Shown here: in pieces, positions 44,422-55,179 of the stretch | Layout: each line of letters opens with the position of its first letter | Position numbering within the stretch: the first letter of the stretch is position 1 | Source: Jaminaea rosea | Taxonomy: Eukaryota > Basidiomycota > Exobasidiomycetes > Microstromatales | Length of the DNA: 64,000 nt | Assembly: GCF_003144245.1 (NCBI RefSeq) | Contig: NW_020289976.1 | Span: forward strand, 434,001-498,000 | Direction: 5' to 3' | Position numbers and translations under genes: made by a program | The notes under the pieces: generated by a model | Database searches by the model: none | The model's input: the letters and a program-made list of their open reading frames with translations, nothing else | Told to the model about the DNA's origin: nothing

Positions 44422-46254
44422 AGCCAAATTGCTGATGATTGATTGCACGAGCATGTGCGTATATGTTCAAACATTGTGATGTCTGCCAATGGTCGGCATC
44501 CTGGACCAACATCAGCCCCCCCCCACCCTGCTCCCCCGTCCCCCGCTTGCCCCTTTCGCCTCAGACGCGTCTCTCCAGACCAGGCCCGTTTACCTCTCTG
44601 CCTTCTGTTGGCCGCATCTGACGGTTCTCGCTCACCACCTTGGCGAAGAGCATCACTATCAGCTGGGCATAAGGCCCTAAATGACGAGGACGACCCGAGG
44701 CCACGAACCGCTCTGCCGAGCCTCACACTACAGACGTGGGCCTTTGCGAACTGCTTGATACGTTGTTGTCAGGCGCTGAGCCTCCCGCGAGCTTTCAGCT
44801 GCAGTACTTGTGCCAAATCGCGGCCCTCGTTTGACGTGGGCGAAGCCATGTCATCTCCCTCCTATACGCACAGGAAGCAGCTATCACCGTGATGGCACCA
44901 TCGAGTGACGTGCACAGCTGGCGTCGTGTTGCGAGGCTCAGAGAGGCGTGTGCTTGGGTTCGCCGGGCATGCTGTCGTAGTCGCAGAGTGCCACGGCGTA
45001 TTGCAACGAAGGTGCTGGCGTGATCTAGAGCACCTCGTTGTCTGATGCGCTGACGCAGCGCACTGAGGTCTTGACTCACATAGCTGTCCAGCATCGACTC
45101 AGAGGCGCCATTGAAGCAGACGAGAGCGACGCCCCATCGTCCATCGCTTGGCTCTTTCTCCGTGTCCATCTTCACATTCACCAGCCCTCGTACTTCCCCG
45201 CATCTTTTGCCCGCGTAGGCGCTGACCCAAAACAGACAATAGTATCAGAGCATGGCAGCTACCTCACTGCAGCTCTGACAAGACGCGTGGGCGGATATCG
45301 TGGAAAGCATCATTTCGCACACGTAAGGATGTTATGCCCTCCTCGCGCGCGATCGGGGGGTCGTGCTCTATTCGCCTCGTCCTCGCCTTTCACAACGCTC
45401 TTGAAGTGACTCCATTCGTGAGGTACGAGGACGTCCCGGCTTGTGGAAACGCGAGACGGGGAGTGCAGCCAATTGGTCAGTGCGTAGACGCTTGTGCGAT
45501 GACGCCTGATCGTGACCTCAATGAGGTCGAAACGTGTCAGTGCCTGGCTACGAGCAGCGGCTGGGCTGCCTGAGCACAGCGACTACACAGCGACTACATT
45601 CAACGATGGATCCGCGGGGCCAGCAGCAGGCGTGACGGTGGAGCGTGATGAGATCGTCGCTGAAGTTCAGACGGTAGCACGCTGATAGTCGAAACATCGA
45701 TCGAGGCTCGAAGCAACGCTGCCCCCTTAGGTCGTGCATGCGGTGATTGCCCACCTCATCTGGACCTGCAGTCGACTCAGCGCTTCGTCGTGAGCTGCAT
45801 ATACCCCTGCGAGCCCCGCATCTGCCTACCATCTCTATCGCGCTGCTCTCATCCATTCAAGGGGTGAGGCGAAGTGGAGTGTTCGCCGTTGACTTTTGGA
45901 TTCCGCCTACGGAAGGCAGCACTAGGTCGTCAAGCAGGCGCAGCTCTACGGTGACACGGCTTGGCACATGATGGCGATGATGAGTATGAATGATGATACC
46001 ATTGAGCAGACGCCACCTCCGCGACTTCGTCAAGTCATCCATTCTGTTTATTGCCCCTCGTTACAGTATTACCCATCAATCATCAGCACACCATACCCAT
46101 AAGCTGAATAGCACAGTGATAGCACATCGATCGAATGACAGTGCAAAGGGAAGGGAAACACCACGCACAAGTCCCCGGCCGCATCCCCGCTTTCCCCGTC
46201 CACTGCGCCGAGCGAACTCCCCGATCCTCCCGCCTGCTCTCGAGGATAGCACTG
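44422..46254. other. 1.8 kb gene-poor region
   Basis: No open frame with recognisable content on either strand. It has a run of nine C at 44516-44524. I see nothing else I can support. Confidence 0.5.
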
Positions 46255-47109
46255 CTAATCCTCATCCATCTCATCCTCGCCATCGTTCGCTTCCTCATCC
46301 TCGTCCGTCTCCTCCTCCTCCTCGTCCGTCTCCTCCTCCTTCTTCTCCGGCTCCTCCTCGAGCAGCTGCTCGCCGACGATGTGGCTCTTGAAGTAGCCCC
46401 ATACGCGCGTGCCATCCTGCCCGGGAGGGTCGACGGCGACAGGGGCCGAGAGCCTGACGATCGGCTGCGATGCTGGCAGCCGGTACTCGGCCGCCACCTG
46501 CAGCACGCTCGACCCCGCGAAGGCCATGCGCCTCGTCCCGCTCGAGCTGAGAGGGCAAGCCTTGGCTGCGCGGGGGGAGAGAGAGAGAAAGGGGGGGGTA
46601 GCAAAGGAACGAGGAGGAGAGTATCTGGATGAGCGTGCGTGATTGCGCTGTCCTGAATTTCGCAGAAACCTACCTGCCGACTCGAGCAGCCTCCTCTGCG
46701 CGCCAGATAGGATGTCCGGGAGGATCTCATCCGCGCGAGGAGCCTTGGTGTCGTGGAGGATGGCGAGGAGCTCGGCCGCCGTGAAGACCGTGGCACTCGA
46801 ATCGCTGGTCCAAGTGATCATCGAGCGGTTGCTGAGAGGGAACGAATGCACACGCCATTGAGACGACTGCTGACACAGCGCTTGACATGCAGCCGTCTTT
46901 GCTGCGAGCGCAACCTTGATCCCAGTGTCGACGAAGGGCGCCTGCTCTTGAAGCTGATGCCGCGCAGCGTCAAGAGCAGCGATGCTCGCATCATGTGCAG
47001 CGTTTCTCGTGTCGAAGTCCCGCGAGAGGTTGCAAAGGTCATCGTACTGGGCAAAGTACAGGTCGCACAGCCCAGCGCGATGCTCTTGCATATCCAGCTG
47101 TTGGTCCAT
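46255..47109 (-). CDS. Unrecognised mosaic gene A (shares blocks with genes B and C)
   Basis: Two exons: 47109-46674 and 46565-46255, joined by a 108 nt intron (GTAGGT...CAG), giving 248 residues. The start is the first ATG in the frame (MDQQLDMQEHRAGL). No known domain is recognised. Residues 1-58 look like an amphipathic helix or coiled coil, ending in RHQLQEQAPFVDTGIK, a block nearly identical to gene C. A second block at about 107-145 (VFTAAELLAILHDTKAPRA and onward to LLESAG) is nearly identical to gene B. Exon 2 codes a unique segment (VLQVAAEYRLPASQPIVRLS, RVWGYFKSHIVGEQLL) and a very acidic tail of about 35 Glu/Asp-rich residues. There is no signal peptide or membrane helix. Confidence 0.65.
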   Translation of the reverse strand: MDQQLDMQEHRAGLCDLYFAQYDDLCNLSRDFDTRNAAHDASIAALDAARHQLQEQAPFVDTGIKVALAAKTAACQALCQQSSQWRVHSFPLSNRSMITWTSDSSATVFTAAELLAILHDTKAPRADEILPDILSGAQRRLLESAGRFLRNSGQRNHARSSRYSPPRSFATPPFLSLSPRAAKACPLSSSGTRRMAFAGSSVLQVAAEYRLPASQPIVRLSAPVAVDPPGQDGTRVWGYFKSHIVGEQLLEEEPEKKEEETDEEEEETDEDEEANDGEDEMDED

Positions 47110-47987
47110 GATGACCCGGACACTTGTTCCGGCCTTGCGCTGAAGGGGCACTGAGGCCTGAAAGAATCGATCGACCTCGGTGCCAGCAGTGAGCAAGATG
47201 CGTGTTGTGACCTGGCGTGGATGTCTTGACGGCAGTCGCTATTGAGCAGAGGGTCGAGGGTGCGATGCCTAGCAGCATGCAGACCAGCGTGTTGAGTCAG
47301 TACCCTAACGTTGACGGTGGCGGTGACGGTGACGGTGATGGTGGCGTTGGCGTTGGCGTTGGCAGGCGGTAGGCGATTAGCAATGGCCGGTGATGATGGA
47401 AGCGAGCGTTGAGATGGCAGGGAGCGGATGTGCGAAGGAGCGTGTGTGGGCGTGCGCAGAGGTGCCACTGCCGATGACGATGAGGACGATGCGAGCGAGT
47501 GTGATGAGATCGAGAAGGAGGAGCTCAGCGTGGAGGCTAACGAGCGTGTGGTCGCCGGCTCAGCATCGTCTTGTCGCCGCCTATGACCGTGGCTTGAGCA
47601 TAGGCGGCTTCGCCGTGCGAGCGGAGTCTACGAGGACGGAGATGATGAGGATGGAGAGGATAGAAGGATGGAAAAGAGTGATGGGGAGGAGGCAAAGAGG
47701 GCAGGCTGTGCTGAGTCGATCTGTCGCTCAGCAACGAAAGTGACGGCAACAGCGAAGGGCGGTGTGCGTGCGGGCAGGGCAAACAGGCCAACGCGTCGAG
47801 ATTGGTCGCGGCTCAACCCCTGGCCCGCCCGTTCTGCCAGCCCGCCTTGCACTTCCCTTGACCGCCTGCAATAGCGATGAGCCAATCACATCCTCGCCGG
47901 CTGACGACTCACGCGGATGGCATGATGAGAATAATCTATTAGAGGGATTAGCGAGCTCGTGGAGGGAGTCGGCACTGCTCCCCTGCC
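47110..47987. other. Region between MCAD 3' end and gene A start
   Basis: About 880 bp with no convincing gene. It contains the six-base repeat array at 47309-47364. It should hold the promoter and leader of gene A. Confidence 0.5.
47309..47364. repeat. Hexanucleotide repeat array upstream of gene A
   Basis: About nine degenerate six-base units, GGTGAC/GGTGGC/GTTGGC on the plus strand, that is GTCACC-type in the direction of gene A. It lies about 200 bp upstream of the gene A ATG. A similar array in the same orientation relative to the gene lies upstream of gene B. Confidence 0.85.
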
Positions 47988-49600
47988 TTAGATCTTGTAC
48001 ATTTCCTCGATCTGCCTGCTGATGATCAGACGCTGGATCTGGCTCGTGCCCTAGCGCGCGAAAAATGGGACCAAACGGTGCGTCAGCATGGCCCGGGTCA
48101 TGCTCAGCCCTCGCGACCGAACTCACCTCGTAAAGCATGTAGATCTTAGCATCTCTGTACAGCTTCTCGACGGGTGACTCTTTGTTGTAGCCCATTCCAC
48201 CAAAGATTTGTACAGCTCGGTCTGCGTTGGCTACGGCCGCCTCACTCGCGAGAGCCTTGGCCATCGATGCGAAGTAGGAGTTGCGCAGGCCCTGATCCTT
48301 TGTCCAGCACGACTTCCAGACCATGTTGCGGGCTGACTCGACGGAGATGGCCATGTCGGCGAGCATGAAAGCAATTGCTTGGTGCTGGATGATGGGGCGA
48401 CCCATCGTCTTGCGCTCTTGAGCGTACTTGATGCTGCGGCGCGCGAGGGCAGAAGGGGAAGAGATTGGTCAGGACCGTGCTTTCATGCACGCCGCCTTGC
48501 TGGAACTCACGCCTCAACGAGCGCCCTCTGCGCGACACCGATGGCTCCCGCGGCAACGAGCGGCCTGGTGATATCAAAGGCGCCCATGGCAGTCTTGAAG
48601 CCATCTCCAGGCTTGCCCAGCATGTTCTCCTCTGGCACCTCGACATTGTCAAACGTGATCATCCTAGTGTCGGAGCAACGCTGACCCATGTTGACTTCCT
48701 TCTTGCCCTTGATGATACCTGGCGAGTCACCATCGACGATGAAGCCGCTCATGGACTTGGTAGCCTTTGCGGACGGGTCCGTCTTGGCCAGAACGAAGTA
48801 CCAGTTGGCGTGGCCTCCGTTTGTGATCCACATCTTGCTGCCGTTGATGACCCACTTGTCGCCTGACGCGGTGCGGTGCGGGGGCAGAGCATAATCAGCT
48901 ACGGTTTCGTGTTGTGATGCCTCTTCTCAGCTCACCCTTCTTCTCGGCGCGAGTCGAGATGCCCGCAACATCGGACCCAGCACCAGGCTCCGTCACACAG
49001 TACGATGCCACGAGGGGCTCCTCGGTCATCCTTCCCAGGTACTTTGACTTCTGCTCCTTGTTGCCCGCCACAATGACAGGTGCCTCTGCGAGCCCGTTTG
49101 CCTCCATAGCAGTCTGAACGCCTGAGCAGCCAAAAGCGAGCTCCTCGGAGATCAAGGCGCACTCCATCAAACCCAGACCAGGTCCGCCGAACTCCTCTGG
49201 AATATGGGTGTTGAGCAGACCAACCTCGTGCGCCTTCTTGATGGCAGGCCAGGGGTACTCCATCGTCTCATCGTGGTGGCGTGCTACGGGGATGATGTGC
49301 TCGGCTGTGAACTTGCGGGCAAGGTCTGCGAGCGGGCCGAGGCGAGGGAGTGATGAGTTCAGACAAAATGCTTTCATTGGTCTATGCTTGCACCTCCTAC
49401 CCACCCTGGTAAGCCTCTTGGTCTTCGCTTAGCTTAAAGCTAACAGAGCCAGCGCCCTCTGCTGCCTCGGAGGCAAAGCTGCGAGTAGCGCCGAGAGCCA
49501 AGGTGCGTGAGCACGAGGCAGTGGCGGCTGTGGTAGCCGTCGTCTGGCTGGCACGCAACAAGGTGCTGGGAAGACGTCGAGCGGCGGTAAAGGTGTTCAT
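47988..49600 (-). CDS. Medium-chain acyl-CoA dehydrogenase, mitochondrial
   Basis: Five exons: 49600-49405, 49325-48936, 48862-48511, 48433-48127 and 48050-47988, giving 435 residues. An Arg/Ser/Ala/Thr-rich start ([20 protein letters not shown]) is a typical mitochondrial presequence. The FAD- and substrate-binding tracts are clear: [49 protein letters not shown] and [23 protein letters not shown]. The catalytic Glu of the ACADM group is in YEGTSQIQR, formed exactly across the last intron. The enzyme catalyses the first step of mitochondrial beta-oxidation of medium-chain acyl-CoAs. The similarity is closest to ACADM rather than isovaleryl- or short-chain enzymes, judged by the C-terminal quarter. 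Confidence 0.93.
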
Positions 49601-49963
49601 GATGATGTTGTGCTGAGGGATATCGTGTGATGGCAAAGACGAGAAGGAGCTCTGATCGGGCCTTGTTGTTACTGCTCCCGCTCCTCTTGATTGATGATGC
49701 GAGCCAAGCCAGGCTGCGAGAGGGCCTGCGAGGCTGCGAGGCTGCGAGGCTGCGAGGCTGCGACCTCGGTCGGCAACCTGGGCTTACGATGCAGGCGCCT
49801 TGTTTTCAATTGCCGACCCGGTCAGAGCGGAGCCCCCTGCCCCCCTTTCACGCAGGGCCTAGGGTGATGAGAGCCACGCGACATAAACGACGAGAGCGCA
49901 GAACAACACGAAGAACTCAGGAATAACACGCGCAGGCATCAATTGCATTACGAAGACATCCAA
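49601..49963. other. Spacer between MCAD promoter and DBP5 3' end
   Basis: 363 bp between two minus-strand genes; it holds an eight-base tandem repeat and no coding candidate. Confidence 0.5.
49730..49761. repeat. Tandem repeat of an eight-base unit
   Basis: Four perfect copies of GAGGCTGC in a row, about 130 bp upstream of the MCAD start codon. Confidence 0.95.
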
Positions 49964-51722
49964 TCAACCCTTGATCGCCTTCTTGATCGTCGTCTCCATC
50001 TCTTCAAGGTCCTCCGTACCCACTCTGAGGATCTCGCACGACAGGGCTGCGCGAGGAAAGGGAGGTCGAGTTGGTCAGCTTCGTCGTGGTCGATTTCATC
50101 TTCGTCATCGCGCTGCGCTCCGCTCACCCTGCTCGATGCCATTCATGAGCTTCCAGCTGGCCTCGTCGTGGACAAAGTTGATTGACACACCCTTGCGACC
50201 GAATCTTCCGGTGCGACCTGCGGTCGAGAGAGAGAGAGAGAGGAGAAGGTTGCGAGGTCAGCGCCTGCAATACCGCGTGCGTGCTTCGAGCCTCTTCACA
50301 CTCACCAATACGATGCAGATACGTCTCAGCATCCGGCTGCCCACCCTGCGTCACCGGCATGTCGTAGTTGACGACGAGCGTGACCTGCATGATGTCGATA
50401 CCCCTCGCAATGACGTTCGTCGCAATCAATACCTTACTCTTGCCATCCCTAAAAGCATCGATGGTCCTATCGCGACTTGCGGTGTCCAGCTTTCCATGCA
50501 ACGAGTCCACCTTGTGCCCCTCGGCTGTCATCCTCCTCGCAATCTCGTCTGCCGTGTCGCGCTTGGCACAGAAGATGATGGATTGGCCAATGGTGAGGAG
50601 GTTGTAGAGCTCTACGAGAACCTCATACTTGTGCTCTTCGCTGTTGCAGTCCATGTAGAATTGCTTGATCAGGTCCACGTTGAGCTCCTCCTGCTTCAGG
50701 CGAATCTCGTTGGCCATCGGGGCGAGACGGGCAGCGAACTCGCGGACGTTGTCTGGGAAGGTGGCCGAGAAGAGGACGAGTTGGCACGTCTTGGGCATTG
50801 TGTTCTTGACACGAATACTCTGTTCTCCCAACCCTTGCTGGTCGAGCATATTGTCCGCCTCATCGAGCACAAAGACCTTGATGTTCTTGGTATCAATCGC
50901 CCGCTTCTTGATCAAGTCGAAAGCCTTGCCTGGCGTGCCGACGATGATCTGCGCGTCGACCTTGGTGTTCGGCGGAATGCCGTCTGGAATGGCGTAAGCT
51001 GTCTTGACCTTGGTGTACTTGCCCATCTCGTGGACGACGTCCATGATCTGGCGGGCGAGCTCGCGAGAGGCTGGCACATGGGCAGGAGAGATTGGGGTTA
51101 GAACACGTTGTCGCCCTGCCGCGTCGCCGCGCTACTCACGAGCGAGGGCGATGGCCTGGGGAGCATTGAGCGAGAAGTCGACGCGGCTCAGCATCGTCAG
51201 GACAAAGGCTGCCGTCTTGCCTGTACCCGACTGCGATTGGCCAATCATGTTGCGTGGCGGATTCTGCAGCAGCAGCGGCAAGGCCCTCTCCTGAATCTTG
51301 CTTGGCTTCTGATACTTCATTGAGTAGATACCCTTGAGCAGCTCCTCGGACAAGCCGAGTTGGTCGAACGACTTGACCGAGTAGAGGGGTGAATTGGGGT
51401 CTGCCTGCTGGTCTGCGAGGGTCACTGTCACGTCGTATTTGGACTCGAGGAGGTTGCCATCCTTGTCCTTTTCTTGCTTCGGCGATGATGGACCGGCGGC
51501 GGCGGATGAGGTGGCTGCTGCTGCTTCTGGCTTGTCTGTGGCGGCAGCCGGCTTGGAGTCGTTTGCGGATGTCGCTGGGGTATCCTTTTTCTCGTCGCCC
51601 TCGGCTCCTCCTGTCTTTTTTTCGTCTGCGGCAGGTGTCTTTGCCATCAGCGAGTTGATTCGCGCGGTGACAGCGTCGAGATCACCGCCGTCAGCCTTCT
51701 TGTCGTCGTTGGTTGAGCTCAT
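49964..51722 (-). CDS. DBP5: DEAD-box ATP-dependent RNA helicase DBP5 (mRNA export)
   Basis: Four exons: 51722-51140, 51070-50306, 50217-50128 and 50046-49964, giving 506 residues. After an Ala/Lys/Asp-rich start of about 90 residues, all helicase motifs are present: Q motif region ([16 protein letters not shown]), [14 protein letters not shown] (formed across intron 1), VGTPGK, DEAD, SAT, ARGID and HRIGRTGRFG (formed across intron 2). [18 protein letters not shown] and the [11 protein letters not shown] region are Dbp5/DDX19-like. Dbp5 acts at the cytoplasmic face of the nuclear pore, where Gle1-InsP6 activates it to strip export factors from mRNA. The second intron contains a GA dinucleotide run near 50223-50241. 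The start is the first ATG. Confidence 0.96.
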
Positions 51723-51961
51723 GATGGCTGCTACTGCTACGAGTGGTAAAGATGCTGCGAAAGTGTTGGTTCCTCTGCCCGCTCGTCCACCTCAAAGTCA
51801 GACAAAGCTGGCCTTCTCGTCTCCGTCCGTCCGTCCGTCCGCCCGCCAAACCGTCGGCTCCTTCTCGTCGACGTCGACGGCGCGCTCCACGACCTGCTTG
51901 CTTCCCTTCCTCCTCTCACCCCGCAACCTCACAGCTCAATCCCCCATCGTCGCCCGCCACC

Positions 51962-52700
51962 ATGGGCTTCCGAACAGGCTATGTGATCACGTCCCTCGGC
52001 TTTCTCTCCGGCGTCCTCTTCATCGCATCGATCTATGACTTCCCTCTGATCTACTCGACGCCCTTTGACCCTCAGTCGGCCATCGTCGCCGAGCAGTTCT
52101 ACCTCTCTGCCTACAAGGGGCCTGGAGCCATCGCTGCATTGCTTCACGGCATGATGGCGCTGGGCGTTGTCGGTCTGCTGGCTAAGCTTCATCGCTGGTC
52201 AGAGACGGCAAAGTACTTTGACGGGTCGTGTGTGGGTGAGTAGCCGGGAAGATAAGGCTACCGCGATGTGTGGACCTTCACTCACACCCTCTGCCCCTCC
52301 TCCTCCCGCATCGCCAGCCCTCATGGTAGGAGCCATTGCCATGTACGGTGTGGTGATCATCCCAAACCTCAAGCTCCTCGCCGACCCGGCAAACGTCGCC
52401 CTCCTCAACCGCTCCTCAATCCGCACAGAACGCGACGCCTACATCAAGCACCAGGGCGGCACCCCTCCCGATTTCTACACTGACCCATTGACCACCGAGG
52501 AGCGCATCTCAGCGCTGCGCATCATCGCCGCGACCAACACGATCAACATGGTCCTTCTCGCGGGTATTGCGCTGCTGCAGGCTACGGAAGTCTGGATCGA
52601 GGAGAAGGAAAAGAGGGAGGAGCAGAAGGCGAGGATGAATGCTGCCAAGGAACTGAGTCAGCAATTGAAGGAGAGTGAAGGGGCGAAGAAGGATCAGTGA
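51962..52700 (+). CDS. SHR3: SHR3-type ER chaperone of amino acid permeases
   Basis: Two exons: 51962-52235 and 52318-52700, giving 218 residues. Four hydrophobic helices are visible: about 5-25 (YVITSLGFLSGVLFIASIY), 52-75 (IAALLHGMMALGVVGLLAKL), 92-112 (LMVGAIAMYGVVIIPNLKLL) and 155-175 (INMVLLAGIALLQATEVWI), followed by a highly charged Lys/Glu-rich cytosolic tail. This is the Shr3 layout. Shr3 is an ER membrane chaperone that helps amino acid permeases fold and leave the ER. Divergent from DBP5 with 239 bp between starts; its 3' end faces TMA16. Confidence 0.9.
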
Positions 52701-52870
52701 GCGGCAAAGGGGAGTGAAAGCGAGGTTGGAGCGAACGGAGCGACGTTAGACAGGTTGTGAGAAGACGAACGTGAATTGGAGTGTGTATCTTGCAGCATTG
52801 TTGTACAGATGGGTCCGAAATCAAGTCATGTATACCTGCGCAGAGCGAGCCAGGTGTCCGGCTCTCAACC

Positions 52871-53627
52871 TCAAGCCTCAGCAGCCATCTCCTCGTCGCC
52901 GCCCATGACCTTCTTCATTGCGGCATCTGCGATCTCGAGATCCTTGTGTCGCCCAGCCTGCGTCTGGACGTACTGCTCGCTGCGTGGCGGGAAATGGCAA
53001 AGTATCAGCCGACTTCCCGACGCTCAACACCTCTCCTGCGCATCTCGTACTCACCGATGCGTTCCACTGATCCTCACGAATCGATACAAGCCCAACGCCT
53101 GCGCATCACCCTCCCACTGCCTCATCAACTTGACATTCTCCTCGTGCAGTAGATCTGGAACCTCCATCTGCTCCATGTACTCCCTCCTCTCCGCCGCAAT
53201 GACCTCCTTGAGCTCTACCTCCTGCTTGCTAGGCGGTCTCCCTGGTCGCCTCTTCGCTACCTCCTCTTCCAGCTCGGCATCTCTGCGAGTGAGGAAGGAC
53301 GCCTCCATGAAGGTGTGCAGGGCCGGCAGATCGGGAAGGCAAGGTATCTCGTCGGGAAGGAGGAGGAGGAGGGCGAGAATGCGTTCTACGCGATGCTCAA
53401 CGGCACGGTTGCGTTCCGTCTTGCGGGAAGAGAGCTTGACGTCTCGAAGAGCCACTCGCTCGAGCTGGTGGGCACGACGAGACTTGGGGTGCGTAGGCGC
53501 ATCTTTGCGCTTGATGCTTTTGGCGGTGATCTGGGTGTGAGAAATCAAAGACACGAGAAAATCAGCACGGGGCGAGTAGTCATTGGCAGGAGAGCACCGC
53601 GCTGCTGCTCACCTTGCGTCCGCCCAT
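52871..53627 (-). CDS. TMA16: Translation machinery-associated protein 16 (TMA16)
   Basis: Three exons: 53627-53613 (15 nt, only MGGRK), 53530-53055 and 52979-52871, giving 199 residues. The TMA16 signature is seen as a basic start (ITAKSIKRKDAPTHPKSRRA) followed by QLERVALRDVKL, an FMEASFLTRRDAELEEEVAK helix and a GRPPSKQEVELK tract, and closing with VPDLLHEENVKLMRQWEG. TMA16 binds nascent 60S subunits in the nucleus and affects ribosome assembly. The very short first exon is set by good GTGAGC and CAG sites in phase 0. Convergent with SHR3, 170 bp apart. Confidence 0.9.
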
Positions 53628-53977
53628 GCTTGATCTGGTGGGATGATTGGTAGAGGATGAAATTCACGCAGGAGCTGCTTCCGTGACCCGCCCGCATCTC
53701 GCGCCCGACCACATGGGGGGCGGAAGGCGGCGAGGCGATTTTGGGTCGCGTCTGTGCTCAGCGACGCCTTCGCGACCAAATCATCCGCTCTCGTTCCTGA
53801 CCAGCAAGAGGTCGTGCGGTGAGCTCGGCGGAATGGCCGAGACACTAGGCCCACTCTCGCCCTAGACGGCCGTCTGTGCTAGCGACCGCAAAAGACAGTC
53901 CGCCGCACAGCCTCGGAAACGCGAAGCCGACCACATTGCTCTCTTGCCCTGCCCTGAATGTGCGGATGAAGTTGGGT

Positions 53978-54048
53978 GATGAGTCGATGCCAGCGAGCCT
54001 CTGCTGAGCGGGCAGTGCAAGATGACTCGACGCCAGCGAGCCTCTGCT
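53978..54048. repeat. Direct repeat of 28 bp, two copies
   Basis: Copies at 53978-54005 and 54021-54048 differ at two of 28 positions and are offset by 43 bp. They look like a small local duplication. Confidence 0.9.
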
Positions 54049-54587
54049 AGATGACTCGACGACTCAGCACGCCTCGCTTCTTGCCTCCCTTCCCTCCTCT
54101 CCATCTCCTCTCTCTCTTCACCACCCGGCCCCGCTTCGTCACGGCTTCTCTCCTCGCCCACCTCACACACCCTTGCCTATCCTCAACGAGCCGGCCTCGT
54201 CATCGATAGCTTCCCTCTCTCACGGCTCTCTGCCACCTAGCGTCACAGCCAGGACTCGACCCGCCTGTCTCTCTGGTATCCTCTGCCTTGCGCCGCTCGA
54301 GACGTCAAGAGCATCGGTGAGTTGCGCAGAACCCGCCCCATCTGCCGGCCAGCATCCTTGCACGCACATCGTGGCTGACGCTAGCCATCGCCCTCCTCCT
54401 CGCTCAGGATGTCCACCGTGGCGCGGGTTCTGGTGCCCAGCTCAGCACTCTTCATCGGCCTCACCTGCCCGCACTCGAGCTCACTTGCTTCAAGCTAGGT
54501 CCCAGTCTCGCCTCAGCACCCACTCGTCAAGGCTCTACCACCCACCCATGCGTATCTGACTGATTGTCGCAAGTCTGCCCTCGGTCG

Positions 54588-54645
54588 TCATCGCCGTCAC
54601 CATCACCGTCAACGTCAACGTCACCGTCACCGTCACCATCACTCG
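54588..54645. repeat. Hexanucleotide repeat array upstream of gene B
   Basis: About nine degenerate six-base units of the CGTCAC/CATCAC/CGTCAA type on the plus strand. It lies about 540 bp upstream of the gene B ATG, with the same unit and orientation relative to the gene as the array upstream of gene A. Confidence 0.85.
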
Positions 54646-55179
54646 CCTCGCACAGTACACAGTCAAGGAGAAGAGCTGAGCCGTCACAATGCAGCTGTGT
54701 AGTTGCTAGCTTTCGACATGGTCCTGCTCTAAGACCGTCGCTGTAGGCATCAGTCGTGTACTCGGCACGGCAAGCAGGCGGCTTGGCACAGACCGTGTCC
54801 CCCATCCCCAGGGTTCGGCACACCATCTATGCTCTCGTCCTAGGCCTGGCTCAGTGCTTCCATCTTGCCGCTGGTCCATCGCTGAAGCAACTCAAGGTCG
54901 ACTTCGTCACCTCCCCACGTCTGTGGAGCAAGCTCGAGCACGACGTCCTCATTGACTTTATGGCTCAATCGCACCGCCCCTCCCGTCGGGACGCCGACTC
55001 AGTCGCACGTCCGCTCCGTCCTCAAGACAACACTCAGAGCATCAGGCGAACGCTCATCACCAACAGCACAAGCGTCATCGTGACGGCTCGTGCACACGTC
55101 TCAACGGCAATCGCGTTTGGTCCTAGACGACTTCCAATCGTCTTCCAGCTTTGTCCCTCTCACGAGCTCCACCCTCACC

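Larger units (their letters stand above)
53628..55179. other. 1.55 kb intergenic region upstream of gene B
   Basis: No convincing gene. It holds a partly duplicated stretch at 53978-54048 and a hexanucleotide array at 54588-54645, and is otherwise CT-rich on the plus strand. Confidence 0.5.

Noticed and set aside
53829-53900. A TGGCCGAGA tract resembling the D arm of a tRNA-Leu or tRNA-Ser
   Set aside because: No T arm, no matching acceptor stem and no anticodon stem could be found around it.
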